Source: Proteobacteria bacterium ST_bin11
GTDB lineage: Bacteria; Pseudomonadota; Gammaproteobacteria; Methylococcales; Methylomonadaceae
NCBI GenBank assembly: GCA_002083615.1
Contig: MSXO01000050.1
Location: 1-16,559, forward strand
Length of the DNA stretch: 16,559 nucleotides
Reading direction: 5' to 3'
In this document: one piece after another, positions 7,249 to 14,896 of the stretch
Layout: each line of letters begins with the position of its first letter
Numbering within the stretch: the stretch's first letter is position 1
Notes under the pieces: model-generated
What the model was told of the DNA's origin: nothing
The model's database searches: none
Seen by the model: only the letters and a program-made list of their open reading frames with translations
Made by a program: the position numbers and the translations under genes

Positions 7249-9608
7249 TGCTGATTCTCCTTGCTGTCTTGTTGCTCGGCATCCGAGGCCCGCCAGTCGG
7301 CAATGCGGACCAGGGTTTCGTACCACGCCAGCACAAACGGGCCGTGTTCGCGCAGCAGGTTTTGCACCCGCGTTGTCCAAGATGGCCCCATCGCTTCGGT
7401 TTCGCCCAGTTGCATCAGCTCCAGGTGTAATTCAGTGGATGGCATGGTGTGGTCGAGTATTGCAACTTCCGGCAGTTTGTCGCCTTGATAAACGCCTCTT
7501 GCATATAAGCTATTCGGCTGGTCTTTGGGCGGTTTTTCGTCCGGCATGGCTCTTAGGCTTAAGCGCACTTTGCCGTGGTGCGCCACAACCAAATAGGCGA
7601 TTAAGTCGCGTTGCGAATGTTGTGCATTGTTCAACAGCCACGCCAGCATCGAGGCCAGTTCATGGCGGAAGTAACTGCGAGTATGTTTGGCTTTTGATGC
7701 GGATTTGGCCCAAAGCTGCTGGTTATTGAGTTGCTGATCGTGCAGCATGGTTTGTTGAAACACTTCATGCGCTTTGCCGACATCATGCCATGCGGCGGCA
7801 GTCGCAATAGCGGTGCGGGCTTCCCCATCCATCGTCAAATCGTTTAGCAACTGATTAGCAAAGTCATGCACATGCCGCAAGTGCGCGGGCAAGGTAATCG
7901 CATTGGCTTTGTGGCTGTCGTAGTCGCCGGTAAAGCTGTCATCACTGGCTTGATTTTCTAGGGTTACGACTGGAACGGCTTGTTTTTGTTCGGCATCAAA
8001 ACCGGTTTTTTCTTCGTAACCGCCTTGTTGTGCCGGTAACAATAAGGTCATGCCCGGAAATACCGATTCGGCTTTTTTCCAGTTTCTTGCCAACCCGTCC
8101 CAAACAAATGCCGTGCGATGTTTGTCTTTGCTGAAATAGTCTTTGATCTGCGCCATTGATACCGGACACAGTTCGCTGTGATGCGCTTGGGCTTCATCAG
8201 CTTGAGGCTTTTCTACCTCGCGCCAAAAAACTCGTAATTGCGGTGAACCCTGGTCACGGATGTATTGGGAAATATCGGTATCGAAACCACTCAAATCCGC
8301 GTCGGTATTGAACAGATCGAGAAAATCATTTCTGCGTAATACCGGATGAATGGCTTGTTCGCTGGTTACTTTTGGCAAGGCTGCTGGTGAGGCGCTGGAT
8401 AAGTTTTGCAAGTGGCTTCGGCTTACTGCAAAGTCTTCAGAGGTGTAAGGTGCAAGCTCTTTTTCGTCTGCAATATCAATCCAGAAAATATCCGCACCAC
8501 CAAATGCATTGTATTCACCGTAACGGTTACAACGTCCAAAGCGTTGCACCAGCGAAGACCACGGGGCGATTTCGGTAAAAAGGGTTTTGCAGGAAATATC
8601 GACACCGGCTTCAATCGCTTGGGTAGCGATGATGATGCGGCCTGCTTCAGGCGCATCGGTCTGTAGCTGTTGATTGAGTTGTTGCCGCTCTTGTAGCCGA
8701 AAACGCGCATGAACCAACAATAAGTCCGCAGAGAACTTTTGCTTTTTAAGCTGCGCGTACAACTGTTGCGCCCGTTCGACACGATTGACAATCACCAGAC
8801 TATTGCTACCTGCCTGATGGGCTTCGGCAATATGTTTTGCCAATAACGCCGGGTAGTTTTTCTTGGTGTCGCTGTTCAGCGCAATCTCAGCGCAAGCAAG
8901 GCGCTTGACCGAATGGATGCGATCTTGCACTGCTGGCAAACGCTGTTCTGAGTCGCTTAACGTGAGGCTATGGGTATTGGGCAAGTATTCGGCAAAATCC
9001 ACCGTATTGAGCCAATCCCGATTTAAGGTGGCCGACACCCAGAGACTTTTGCAGCTAGCACTGGTCAATAGCACTCGGCGAAAGGCTTCCAGTTGCGCGC
9101 TGGTCGATAACCCGGCCCCCATTAATTGCACTTCATCAAACACCCACAGCGCATCGTTGTGTAACAGTGCAAAATGTACCGGCCATTGATAACGACTGAC
9201 CCCATATCCTCGCATCAAGGCTTGCGATAGCAGCATGTCCTGAGTGCCGATCAACAGGGTATCTTTTTCCGGTTTTAGCACCCAGGATTTAACGTCCTCA
9301 CCACCCATCAAAATGTGCACGTCAACTTGGTCGGTTAAATTGAGACGTTTTAACCATTCCCTGATATTGGCTTCCGTTTGCTCGACTAAAACCCGCATTG
9401 GCAAGCAATAAACCAGTCGGCGCGGAGTATCGGTATCTCGGATAATTTGACGCCTGTAAAGCCAAGCCAACACAATCGCAGCGGTTTTACCCAAACCGGT
9501 CGGGATTTCCAGAAAATCCGGCCAGGACTCGGTGGCGAGGACGGTTTGATAAGGAAACGCATCCGGTTTTTCAGTGGCCTGTTTGAAAAAGTCTGAATAG
9601 TTGCTCAT
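7245..9608 (-). CDS. cas3: Cas3 helicase-nuclease with C-terminal HD domain (type I-G)
   Basis: 787 residues. The SF2 helicase comes first: Walker A IPTGLGKT (35-42), motif II FDEVQ (157-161), SAT (192-194), IIIATQAIEAGVDI (325-338) and motif VI QRFGRCNR (355-362). The HD nuclease is at the C terminus: WHDVGKAH (607-614), RHE (648-650), AHHGK (676-680) and ADW with Asp771. The helicase-then-HD order is the reverse of most Cas3 proteins and is typical of I-G. It is recruited to the R-loop formed by Csx17/Csb1/Csb2 and degrades the target DNA. All nuclease and ATPase motifs look intact. The start has only a weak GGA upstream. The promoter presumably lies in 9609-9817, after the WYL gene. Confidence 0.94.
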   Translation of the reverse strand: MSNYSDFFKQATEKPDAFPYQTVLATESWPDFLEIPTGLGKTAAIVLAWLYRRQIIRDTDTPRRLVYCLPMRVLVEQTEANIREWLKRLNLTDQVDVHILMGGEDVKSWVLKPEKDTLLIGTQDMLLSQALMRGYGVSRYQWPVHFALLHNDALWVFDEVQLMGAGLSTSAQLEAFRRVLLTSASCKSLWVSATLNRDWLNTVDFAEYLPNTHSLTLSDSEQRLPAVQDRIHSVKRLACAEIALNSDTKKNYPALLAKHIAEAHQAGSNSLVIVNRVERAQQLYAQLKKQKFSADLLLVHARFRLQERQQLNQQLQTDAPEAGRIIIATQAIEAGVDISCKTLFTEIAPWSSLVQRFGRCNRYGEYNAFGGADIFWIDIADEKELAPYTSEDFAVSRSHLQNLSSASPAALPKVTSEQAIHPVLRRNDFLDLFNTDADLSGFDTDISQYIRDQGSPQLRVFWREVEKPQADEAQAHHSELCPVSMAQIKDYFSKDKHRTAFVWDGLARNWKKAESVFPGMTLLLPAQQGGYEEKTGFDAEQKQAVPVVTLENQASDDSFTGDYDSHKANAITLPAHLRHVHDFANQLLNDLTMDGEARTAIATAAAWHDVGKAHEVFQQTMLHDQQLNNQQLWAKSASKAKHTRSYFRHELASMLAWLLNNAQHSQRDLIAYLVVAHHGKVRLSLRAMPDEKPPKDQPNSLYARGVYQGDKLPEVAILDHTMPSTELHLELMQLGETEAMGPSWTTRVQNLLREHGPFVLAWYETLVRIADWRASDAEQQDSKENQQ

Positions 9609-9817
9609 GTCACATCCGTTTCAATAGTTTGTTTGATTTTTAACATGCCTTGGTCTCAAAACTCGTACCTCAAATTTTTTATCTTTTTTTATTTCGCTAT
9701 CTGCGGTCAGGGTGTTTTTGCATGCGTGAAAGGTTCATGGGCTTAAGTGCAAGGCTTTTTGCTTTGTACTCAAGGTTTAAAGGCTTGTGTACTAAGAGGG
9801 AATACGCTTCTGCCACT
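9609..9817 (-). promoter_or_regulatory. Leader of the cas3 operon with spaced AAGGYTT repeats
   Basis: This 209-base gap separates the WYL regulator from cas3. On the + strand the motif AAGGYT(T) occurs at 9730-9735, 9751-9757, 9772-9778 and 9780-9786. The first three starts are exactly 21 bases apart, i.e. two helical turns. A T-rich tract (9674-9692) lies between these repeats and the cas3 start. No convincing -35/-10 pair stands out. I infer an operator region, perhaps for the adjacent WYL protein. Confidence 0.4.
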
Positions 9818-10783
9818 TTAGAGATACTTGGCCAGCAGTTTTTCGGCTATTTGGCGTACCAGGGTTCGTAAAAATTCTGGTTCGACGATCTCAACTTCGG
9901 CCCCCCATTTCAAAATATCCATCAACAGTTCTTCGTGACGGTTGAAGGGGATGGTCAGCTGGTAGCGACCATCATCCAGCCATTGGCTTTGTTGCTGGCT
10001 GTGCCAGTGTTCGTCAGCCACCCAGCGGGCGGCGTGGTTACTGAAATTGAGGATAGCGGTGTGCTTGGCTTGACCGGCAAAGATGCCGTAGGACGTGCCG
10101 TAGTGTTGATGCAGGGTTGTGGGGTCTATCACTATGGCGGGTTGGCCATTGGTGGTTGCATGGTTGATGCGGTCCAGGGCGAAGGTACGCGGTTGCTTGC
10201 GGGCATGGCAATAGGCGTCGAGATACCAGTTATCGCGGTACAGGACCAGATTTTGCGGAGAGACGTCGCGCTGACTGGTTTGGTCGTCGCTGCGGGCGTG
10301 GTAACTGATGGTGAGTTGTTGCTGATTGAACAGAGCTTCGGCGATGGAAAGAAACAGGGTGTCATTGCGCTGGCGGCAAGCGTGACTGAGGATTTTGATA
10401 TGTACTAGTTGTGGCAAGTTTACGCCGTGAACACGATCGAGCAGTTTTTGCAGGTGTTCGCGCAGTTGGCCGATTTCCGATTTCAAAAGTCCAGGCGTAA
10501 GGTTGCCGAGTAAGTGTTGGCAGGCAATGAGTGCTTGCAACTCTTCCGCGCTAAGCCAAAGTCCTGGTAGTTCGAAAGGGCCACGCGGGTCATCGCGATC
10601 ATAAAAATAGCCTTCGTTTCGGACATTGTTTAGTGGTGCGCCTAATGCGCGCAAATCTTTGATGATGCGCTGGCGGGTGGCTTTGGTGCAGTTCAGCTTG
10701 GCATCGATATCTGCACCGCTGATCGGTGTTCGCCGATCCTTAAGCAGATTATGCAATTTGAATATTTTGTCGATGTATTGCAC
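9818..10783 (-). CDS. WYL-domain transcriptional regulator of the CRISPR-Cas locus
   Basis: 321 residues from a GTG start (10783-10781), well placed behind AAGGAGG. Residues 1-65 form a winged helix-turn-helix of the HTH_11 type (ATRQRIIKDLRALGAPL). A linker helix region follows, then a WYL domain with LVLYRDNWYLDAYCHARKQPRTFALDRI (residues 179-206) and a C-terminal WCX-like part (240-320). WYL proteins bind nucleic-acid or nucleotide ligands and commonly repress or activate CRISPR and other defence operons. The gene sits directly upstream of cas3 on the same strand with 209 bases between, so it probably controls the cas operon. Whether it represses or activates cannot be read from the sequence. 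Confidence 0.88.
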   Translation of the reverse strand: MQYIDKIFKLHNLLKDRRTPISGADIDAKLNCTKATRQRIIKDLRALGAPLNNVRNEGYFYDRDDPRGPFELPGLWLSAEELQALIACQHLLGNLTPGLLKSEIGQLREHLQKLLDRVHGVNLPQLVHIKILSHACRQRNDTLFLSIAEALFNQQQLTISYHARSDDQTSQRDVSPQNLVLYRDNWYLDAYCHARKQPRTFALDRINHATTNGQPAIVIDPTTLHQHYGTSYGIFAGQAKHTAILNFSNHAARWVADEHWHSQQQSQWLDDGRYQLTIPFNRHEELLMDILKWGAEVEIVEPEFLRTLVRQIAEKLLAKYL

Positions 10784-10820
10784 TTTGTCCTCCTTGATTA
10801 TTAGACACCGGCCTAATCAG

Positions 10821-10850
10821 AGCCTAGCGTAGCTTAAAAGGAAACGTCAA
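10821..10850 (-). promoter_or_regulatory. Candidate promoter of the WYL regulator gene
   Basis: Read on the minus strand, TTGACG (10850-10845) is followed after 18 bases by TAGGCT (10826-10821). The -35 is good and the -10 weak. An inverted repeat AGCTTAA/TTAAGCT (10831-10837 and 10857-10863) straddles the -35, and a smaller one, ATTAG/CTAAT (10800-10804 and 10813-10817), lies near the expected transcription start. These are possible sites for autoregulation. Confidence 0.45.
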
Positions 10851-10863
10851 CTTACCTTAAGCT

Positions 10864-11175
10864 GCAAAGTGTAATGAAGTCCAACTGCCAATAGTCGATT
10901 GAAACGGAGCATTGGATTTTAACAATTTGCAAACCGGTGTTAGCCAGTTAACTGATTCTAAAATGGATTGGACGAATATTGATAATCGGAAATACAAGAT
11001 ATTGAAGAGCCCATTTAATACACCGCAGTAATACCTGCCTTAAGGGGGGGGTAGCAATCTGGATTGGACGTTATTGGCAAGTTAGCTGTTTTCTGAACAT
11101 CAAGATCTGCGGGTATTCAATTGCCTTCATTCCGTGTGGCGATTTGCATAGCCACTGCAGTAGTCAATATCAAAT
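10864..11175. other. Intergenic stretch between the CRISPR-Cas and integrase modules
   Basis: No coding potential is seen. It contains a direct repeat TGGATTGGACG at 10964-10974 and 11060-11070 (96 bases apart, each followed by a similar A/T-rich ATTG), and a run of eight G at 11044-11051. No tRNA, CRISPR array or terminal inverted repeat was found. It is the probable seam between two modules. Confidence 0.4.
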
Positions 11176-11206
11176 AAGGCCGAGTTCTTCAAAACAACTC
11201 GGCCTT
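11176..11206 (-). terminator. Hairpin terminator of the integrase operon
   Basis: AAGGCCGAGTT (11176-11186) and AACTCGGCCTT (11196-11206) pair perfectly over 11 bases with a 9-base loop. It starts 8 bases past the stop of the HD-protein gene. On the minus strand the stem is followed by ATTTGATATT, a weak U-tract, so termination is likely but not textbook. Confidence 0.75.
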
Positions 11207-11214
11207 CACTAGCA

Positions 11215-12216
11215 TTAGTCGAAGCGATTAAACAGCTGCTTACCATGCGGCGTTTTTAAGCTTGCCCAGTAAACATGGTCCGGCAACTGCGAAAACGCCA
11301 TCTTTCGTGCCGATAATGCCGTACTGTATTGGTCAGCCATTTTGATCAGCAACAACCCAGGAAACTTAGGGAACTTTTTGGTACTGTTCGTCCAACTCAA
11401 TAGTTGCCGTAAGGCGTGAGCACCGTGTGACCAGGATTGCTCCAATTCGCAAAGCAAGGGTTCCATTAAGGTTAAAGATAACACCTCATGTTCCACCAAA
11501 CGCCCAAGAACCGTGTTGTTGAGTGTTTCGATTTTGCCTAGGTCGTGCAGCAAGGCGGCGGTAACCGCCAGAGACGCTTCCTTGGGACTCAGGCTGACTT
11601 TGGCAATCTGTTCCACCCATTCCGCGCACTCAACGCTGTGCAGCAATAACCCGCCAGGATAACTGTGGTGATGATGTCGGCTGGCCGCTAACCGAAAGAA
11701 CGGCTGCCCAAGCGCCCGATGCCGTAACACCCGTATCAGCCAGCTCTGTAACACCGGTGTCTCGATACGATCGATCAGTGCAAGCAACCGATCCATTGCC
11801 GAAGGAAGAGCGGCAACGCCGTACCATTGCACCACCCCATTCAATGGGATTATCGAGGGAATCAGCACCCAATGCGCGATTTCATAACAGGGCCTGTTGA
11901 ACTTGGCATGGGTCAAAACCGCAGCGTTTTCTAATGCCGTAGATGCCGTTTCAGGGCGAAGGTATTCAACCCGTACCAGCATCCCAACTTCCGGTAAGGA
12001 TTTGGGGGCACTGGCCGACCATTGACCGTACCAGAGAGTGCCATCGACCTGGGACACTAAGAGAAAATGCACCTCACCGTTAGCGGTATGCCGGGTGAGA
12101 ACGGTATCCACCCGGCCGATGACTTCATTGGCCGGGGCTACTACCGAAGCATCAAACGATTCCTTCGTCATCTTGGCCTTGCTCTTCAAAGATATAGACG
12201 TATTGGATCGACTCAT
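11215..12216 (-). CDS. OB-fold/HD-domain protein, TraI- or YhaM-like
   Basis: 333 residues from ATG 12216-12214, chosen because GGGGAGG lies just upstream and because the start overlaps the preceding stop (ATGA). The frame stays open further upstream, to 12324. Residues 30-100 (IGRVDTVL...GMLVRVEYL) resemble a small OB-fold, a nucleic-acid-binding barrel. Residues 181-200 (HHHHSYPGGLLLHSVECAEW) and 222-228 (LLHDLGK) are the metal-binding HD motifs, with Asp295 as a possible last ligand. The motif pattern is shared by MobH-type relaxases (TraI_2 domain) and YhaM 3'-5' exonucleases. The order OB then HD favours a YhaM-like nuclease, while the integrase neighbour favours a conjugative-element protein. 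It is much shorter than full relaxases and lacks their C-terminal domain. The activity is unproven. Confidence 0.7.
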   Translation of the reverse strand: MSRSNTSISLKSKAKMTKESFDASVVAPANEVIGRVDTVLTRHTANGEVHFLLVSQVDGTLWYGQWSASAPKSLPEVGMLVRVEYLRPETASTALENAAVLTHAKFNRPCYEIAHWVLIPSIIPLNGVVQWYGVAALPSAMDRLLALIDRIETPVLQSWLIRVLRHRALGQPFFRLAASRHHHHSYPGGLLLHSVECAEWVEQIAKVSLSPKEASLAVTAALLHDLGKIETLNNTVLGRLVEHEVLSLTLMEPLLCELEQSWSHGAHALRQLLSWTNSTKKFPKFPGLLLIKMADQYSTALSARKMAFSQLPDHVYWASLKTPHGKQLFNRFD

Positions 12217-12605
12217 AGCGACCTCCCCGGAGCGGCTATCAAGTTCTCCAGCTGCCTGAACAGATAATGGAACAAAGCGCTGCCATCCAAAAATCGAATG
12301 GCTCGGGTTTCCTGATGGATCCAAACAACCAAAGCCTCTTCATTGGTTAAACCTTCCGACATACCCAGCTGCTTGGTTAACAGCGTCGACTCATCGATCG
12401 CCAAGGCGTAGAGCAGGCAGTCAACCAAACGGTGCAGCGTGCCGGGATTGCTCAAGTCAGTGCCGGGGAAAGGCTCGATTAATCCAGTAGCAGCCACACT
12501 AACGATGCCCGCGCGCCAGGTTGGCGCATGCCCCAGTGGCTGTGCCGTCAACCCGTTGCCGGTTGATTGACCGGTTTGATAATTCAACAACCGATTATTC
12601 TTCAT
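12213..12605 (-). CDS. Hypothetical protein between integrase and HD-protein genes
   Basis: 130 residues from ATG 12605-12603. The start has AAGGAGG at good spacing and overlaps the integrase stop by 11 bases; the open frame extends to 12653 without such support. I do not recognise the family. The sequence is soluble-looking, with no signal peptide or membrane segment. Residues 45-78 (PFPGTDLSNPGTLHRLVDCLLYALAIDESTLLTK) and 84-122 form probable helices, with hydrophobic TNEEALVVWIHQETRAIRF. The stop overlaps the start of the HD gene (ATGA), so the three products are made together from one mRNA. A role as an accessory or partner of the HD protein or integrase is inference from position only. 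Confidence 0.7.
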   Translation of the reverse strand: MKNNRLLNYQTGQSTGNGLTAQPLGHAPTWRAGIVSVAATGLIEPFPGTDLSNPGTLHRLVDCLLYALAIDESTLLTKQLGMSEGLTNEEALVVWIHQETRAIRFLDGSALFHYLFRQLENLIAAPGRSL

Positions 12606-13791
12606 CGCCGACCTCCTTGACACCGCCCAGGTTGGCCGCCAATAACCGTTCAAAAGCCGAACCGTCCTTGCGGGTCAAATTCGGCACATAGCGCGAATAC
12701 ACCCGAAACAGCATTTCGGTCGTGGTATGTCCCATCTGCTTGGCAATCCACTCCGGATTTTCACCCGAGGCCAGCCACAACGTCGCGGCGGTATGCCGGG
12801 TTTGATAGGCCTTTCGACGCGGTAAATCCAGAAAGCGCAATAACGGATGCCAGACGCGCCGAGAGACATTGTTATATTCCAACGGCTGACCATTGCCATT
12901 GACAAACACATACTCGAACTGGCCGCCAGTGAATGCCCATTGCTGCTTAAAGGCCTCGTAAACCGGTTGCGACATCTCGATCTCCCGCTGGGATTCCTCG
13001 GTTTTGGCCAATTCGACGATCCCTTTGACGATGGTTTCCCGAATCAAAATTTGCCGGCGTTCGAAGTCCACATATTTCCATTTCAGGCCATCAATCTCGG
13101 CCGTCCGCATGCCCGCGAAAAAGCGGATGGTGTAGTACGGTTTAAAATCCGCACGGACAGTACTTAGAATCTTGTTCACTTCATCCAGTGAAAAGGGATC
13201 GATAAGCGGCTTGGGTTTTTTTAACGGTTTAATCCCGCGGAAAGGTGACGTAAAATTAAACCGGTCAGCTGCTTCATCTAAAGGCATACGCAGAATCTTC
13301 ATATACTTATTGATGTACTCTGCCGAGATTGTTTCTCCATCTTTGCGCACGACTTTGGCGAGACTGGCGCGAAATTTCAAAACATCGGCTTTGGTGATGC
13401 GGCTGACTTCCATTTCCCCAAAGTAATCCATGATCCGATCACCCAGTAACCGTTTGACGGTGGTCTTGTGCGAATTACGCCAACCGACTTCCATTTCTTC
13501 GTACCATTCCCAAGCGAAGTGTTTGAAGAGCGGCGTTGCGTCCTTGGCATACGATCGCCGCCTAGCATCCAATTCATCGAACTTGCTGGCGAAGCTGCTG
13601 TTGGGAAAATAATCCCGATATGCAAATTGCCCGAGCATGATTTCGGCATCAATTTTATCCATCACTTTCTGGAGCTTTGCACGATTAGCCTTGGTATCTT
13701 CCAGTGTGGTTTGCTCACGGCAGCGAACGTTTTGATACTTGAAATCAAAGAATAATTTGCCGGTTTCGTTTCTGATACGAATACTACCCAT
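12595..13791 (-). CDS. int: Tyrosine recombinase (integrase) with Arm-binding N terminus
   Basis: 398 residues. Residues 1-70 (MGSIRIRNETGKLFFDFKY...) are the DUF3596/Arm-type DNA-binding domain of phage and island integrases. Residues 85-185 are the SAM-like core-binding domain (FKHFAWEWYEE...). The catalytic domain has Arg229 in FFAGMRTAEIDGLKW, Lys263, Arg332 in YQTRHTAATLWL, His355 in KQMGHTTTEM and the nucleophile Tyr365 in FRVYSRYV. The usual first His of the HxxR box is Tyr329, which to my recollection is common in this subgroup. It catalyses site-specific integration and excision of the host element. The start overlaps the excisionase gene by eight bases. No attachment site or tRNA target could be found in the window. 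Confidence 0.92.
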   Translation of the reverse strand: MGSIRIRNETGKLFFDFKYQNVRCREQTTLEDTKANRAKLQKVMDKIDAEIMLGQFAYRDYFPNSSFASKFDELDARRRSYAKDATPLFKHFAWEWYEEMEVGWRNSHKTTVKRLLGDRIMDYFGEMEVSRITKADVLKFRASLAKVVRKDGETISAEYINKYMKILRMPLDEAADRFNFTSPFRGIKPLKKPKPLIDPFSLDEVNKILSTVRADFKPYYTIRFFAGMRTAEIDGLKWKYVDFERRQILIRETIVKGIVELAKTEESQREIEMSQPVYEAFKQQWAFTGGQFEYVFVNGNGQPLEYNNVSRRVWHPLLRFLDLPRRKAYQTRHTAATLWLASGENPEWIAKQMGHTTTEMLFRVYSRYVPNLTRKDGSAFERLLAANLGGVKEVGDEE

Positions 13792-14014
13792 AGCAAACGC
13801 CTCCTTTGCTCAGAGGAATGGCGAAGTCGGACTGAACTTTAGTCATATCAGATTCGATGTGTTCCCAAATGAACAAGATCTTGCGACCACCGAAAGGCCG
13901 TATGTAATGCCGACCTTCGAGTAGAACACTATCCTTTAAGGTGTTTCTGATGGTTCGAGCGTCATACTTGATCTTTTCTGATAGCTCTTCTGTTGTTAGA
14001 TATGTAAGAGACAT
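13784..14014 (-). CDS. Excisionase-like small HTH protein
   Basis: 76 residues, with AGAGGTG seven bases before the ATG. The segment LTTEELSEKIKYDARTIRNTLKDS (5-28) is a winged-helix/HTH of the MerR/AlpA/excisionase kind, followed by the wing-like LEGRHYIRPFGGRKILFIWEHIE. Short proteins of this type are commonly coded just before DUF3596 integrases, where they act as recombination directionality factors or as activators of int. The eight-base overlap with int shows co-translation. Direction control has not been shown for this member, and a purely regulatory role is equally possible. Confidence 0.75.
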   Translation of the reverse strand: MSLTYLTTEELSEKIKYDARTIRNTLKDSVLLEGRHYIRPFGGRKILFIWEHIESDMTKVQSDFAIPLSKGGVCYG

Positions 14015-14160
14015 AAGTTTGCACCTCTGTTATTCTGAGAGTTAAAAAGTAATTTAGGACGTCTGCTTGTCATCCTAAATGGCATTTTAGAGGTGAAAAA
14101 ATCATTTTGCAAGATATTTTGTCGTTCTGAATGAAAAAATATTATCTTGGAGCTTAAAGC
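14015..14160. promoter_or_regulatory. Divergent control region between excisionase and XRE regulator
   Basis: 146 A/T-rich bases lie between two divergent starts. ATTTAGGA (14052-14059) and TCCTAAAT (14073-14080) form an 8-base inverted repeat with 13 bases between, a typical dimeric-repressor operator layout. AGAGGTG (14028-14022 on the minus strand) is the excisionase ribosome-binding site, and TTGGAG (14148-14153) serves the XRE gene. Promoter boxes could not be assigned with confidence. Confidence 0.5.
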
Positions 14161-14364
14161 ATGATCAAGTGCAATCTATCCGAGTTGATGGGTAGAAAAA
14201 AAGTAAAAGTCGCAGACGTTGCCAGAGAGACTGGGCTGCATCGAAACACCGTAACACTGCTTTACAAAGAAGAAGCAGTGAGAATTGAACTTGATGCGAT
14301 GGAAAAGTTGTGCAGATATTTTGATTGTACCGTTGGGGAATTGTTTGAATACACTCCAGATTGA
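14161..14364 (+). CDS. XRE/Cro-type small HTH regulator
   Basis: 67 residues. VKVADVARETGLHRNTVTLLYKEEAVRIELDAMEKLCRYFDCTVGELFEY is a complete five-helix Cro/CI-like HTH_26 fold. The recognition helix lies around residues 27-36 and the closing CxVGELFEY is the usual family end. GGAG eight bases before the ATG supports the start. It is divergent from the excisionase-integrase operon with a palindrome between, so it is probably the repressor that keeps the element quiet, by inference from position and family. It has no oligomerisation or peptidase domain, so it is unlikely to be a LexA-cleavable CI repressor. Confidence 0.85.
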   Translation: MIKCNLSELMGRKKVKVADVARETGLHRNTVTLLYKEEAVRIELDAMEKLCRYFDCTVGELFEYTPD

Positions 14365-14525
14365 CTTGTATAGTAAAGTCAACCCTAGTTAATTCGAGTC
14401 GCTAATTTTTTGACGGCAGTTGATGTCCATCTAAGTGGTGGCTGCTCAAATTTAAAGTGAATGAGGACGATGCGGCGGCAAATGAACCCATATACCATAG
14501 CGACAGGGTTTTTCGCACATTTTTA

Positions 14526-14556
14526 AGGGTGTTTTGGGCGGCAGTAGTGGCACCCT
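14526..14556. repeat. Inverted repeat in the XRE-fitA gap
   Basis: AGGGTG (14526-14531) and CACCCT (14551-14556) are complementary across a 19-base spacer. The 276-base gap 14365-14640 holds nothing else I can name. A 21-codon frame at 14461-14526 has no ribosome-binding site, and I do not call it a gene. Confidence 0.3.
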
Positions 14557-14615
14557 ATATAACTAACCGGAAAACAAGTGTTGTAAGACACCACACCAAA
14601 TGACATCGTAAAGAC

Positions 14616-14621
14616 TATAAT
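14616..14621 (+). promoter_or_regulatory. -10 box (TATAAT) of the toxin-antitoxin operon
   Basis: A perfect TATAAT lies 36 bases before the antitoxin start. No good -35 is found 16-18 bases upstream, which fits a weak promoter or one controlled by the RHH antitoxin itself. Confidence 0.5.
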
Positions 14622-14656
14622 GCTATCATTGATATTTAAATTAAGAGGTGAAAGCA

Positions 14657-14896
14657 ATGGCATCTGTCACTGTCCGCAACTTATCTGATGAAACACATCG
14701 CGCCTTGCGTGTGCGTGCTGCTATGCATGGTCATAGCACAGAAGCTGAAATCAGGGCAATTTTAGATAATACTGTCAGGCCCGATAATCGAATTAAGCTT
14801 GGTTCTTTGCTGGCCAAAATTGGTCTTGAAGTGGGCGGAGTCGATCTTGAGATAGAGCGTGATAAATCGCCTACTGAACCTTTGGGTTTTGAATGA
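14657..14896 (+). CDS. FitA-like ribbon-helix-helix antitoxin
   Basis: 79 residues from ATG 14657, preceded by AAGAGGTG. A GTG at 14648 is in frame but lies inside that ribosome-binding site. The N terminus ASVTVRNLSDETHRALRVRAAMHGHSTEAEIRAIL is an RHH/Arc-like fold of the FitA type: the strand contacts DNA and the helices form the dimer. The C-terminal tail (residues 45-79, IKLGSLLAKIGLEVGGVDLEIE...) should wrap and block the PIN toxin. It overlaps the toxin gene by four bases (ATGA), the usual antitoxin-first arrangement. Together the proteins normally repress their own promoter. Confidence 0.9.
   Translation: MASVTVRNLSDETHRALRVRAAMHGHSTEAEIRAILDNTVRPDNRIKLGSLLAKIGLEVGGVDLEIERDKSPTEPLGFE

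Noticed and set aside
7249..7380. Longer N terminus for Csx17
   Set aside because: The added residues overlap the cas3 coding frame, are unlike the family, and lack a ribosome-binding site. The ATGA start at 7248 is better.
9935..10408. 157-codon + strand frame opposite the WYL gene
   Set aside because: A valine/glycine-rich shadow of the minus-strand regulator, with no recognisable fold or start signal.
10870..10906. GATTGAAAC-ending stretch resembling the 3' end of a CRISPR repeat
   Set aside because: It occurs once, has no palindromic stem and no second copy at 60-75 bases. It is not an array or a supported degenerate repeat.
10864..11175. tRNA or attachment site in the module seam
   Set aside because: I looked for a cloverleaf with a TTCRA-type arm and for repeats of integrase core-site length. 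None was convincing.
14140..14145. TATTAT as -10 box of the XRE gene
   Set aside because: The resulting transcript would start at about the ribosome-binding site, leaving it unusable. Only a leaderless transcript would fit.
14461..14526. 21-codon frame between the XRE and antitoxin genes
   Set aside because: No ribosome-binding site or recognisable feature, and too short to support as a gene.
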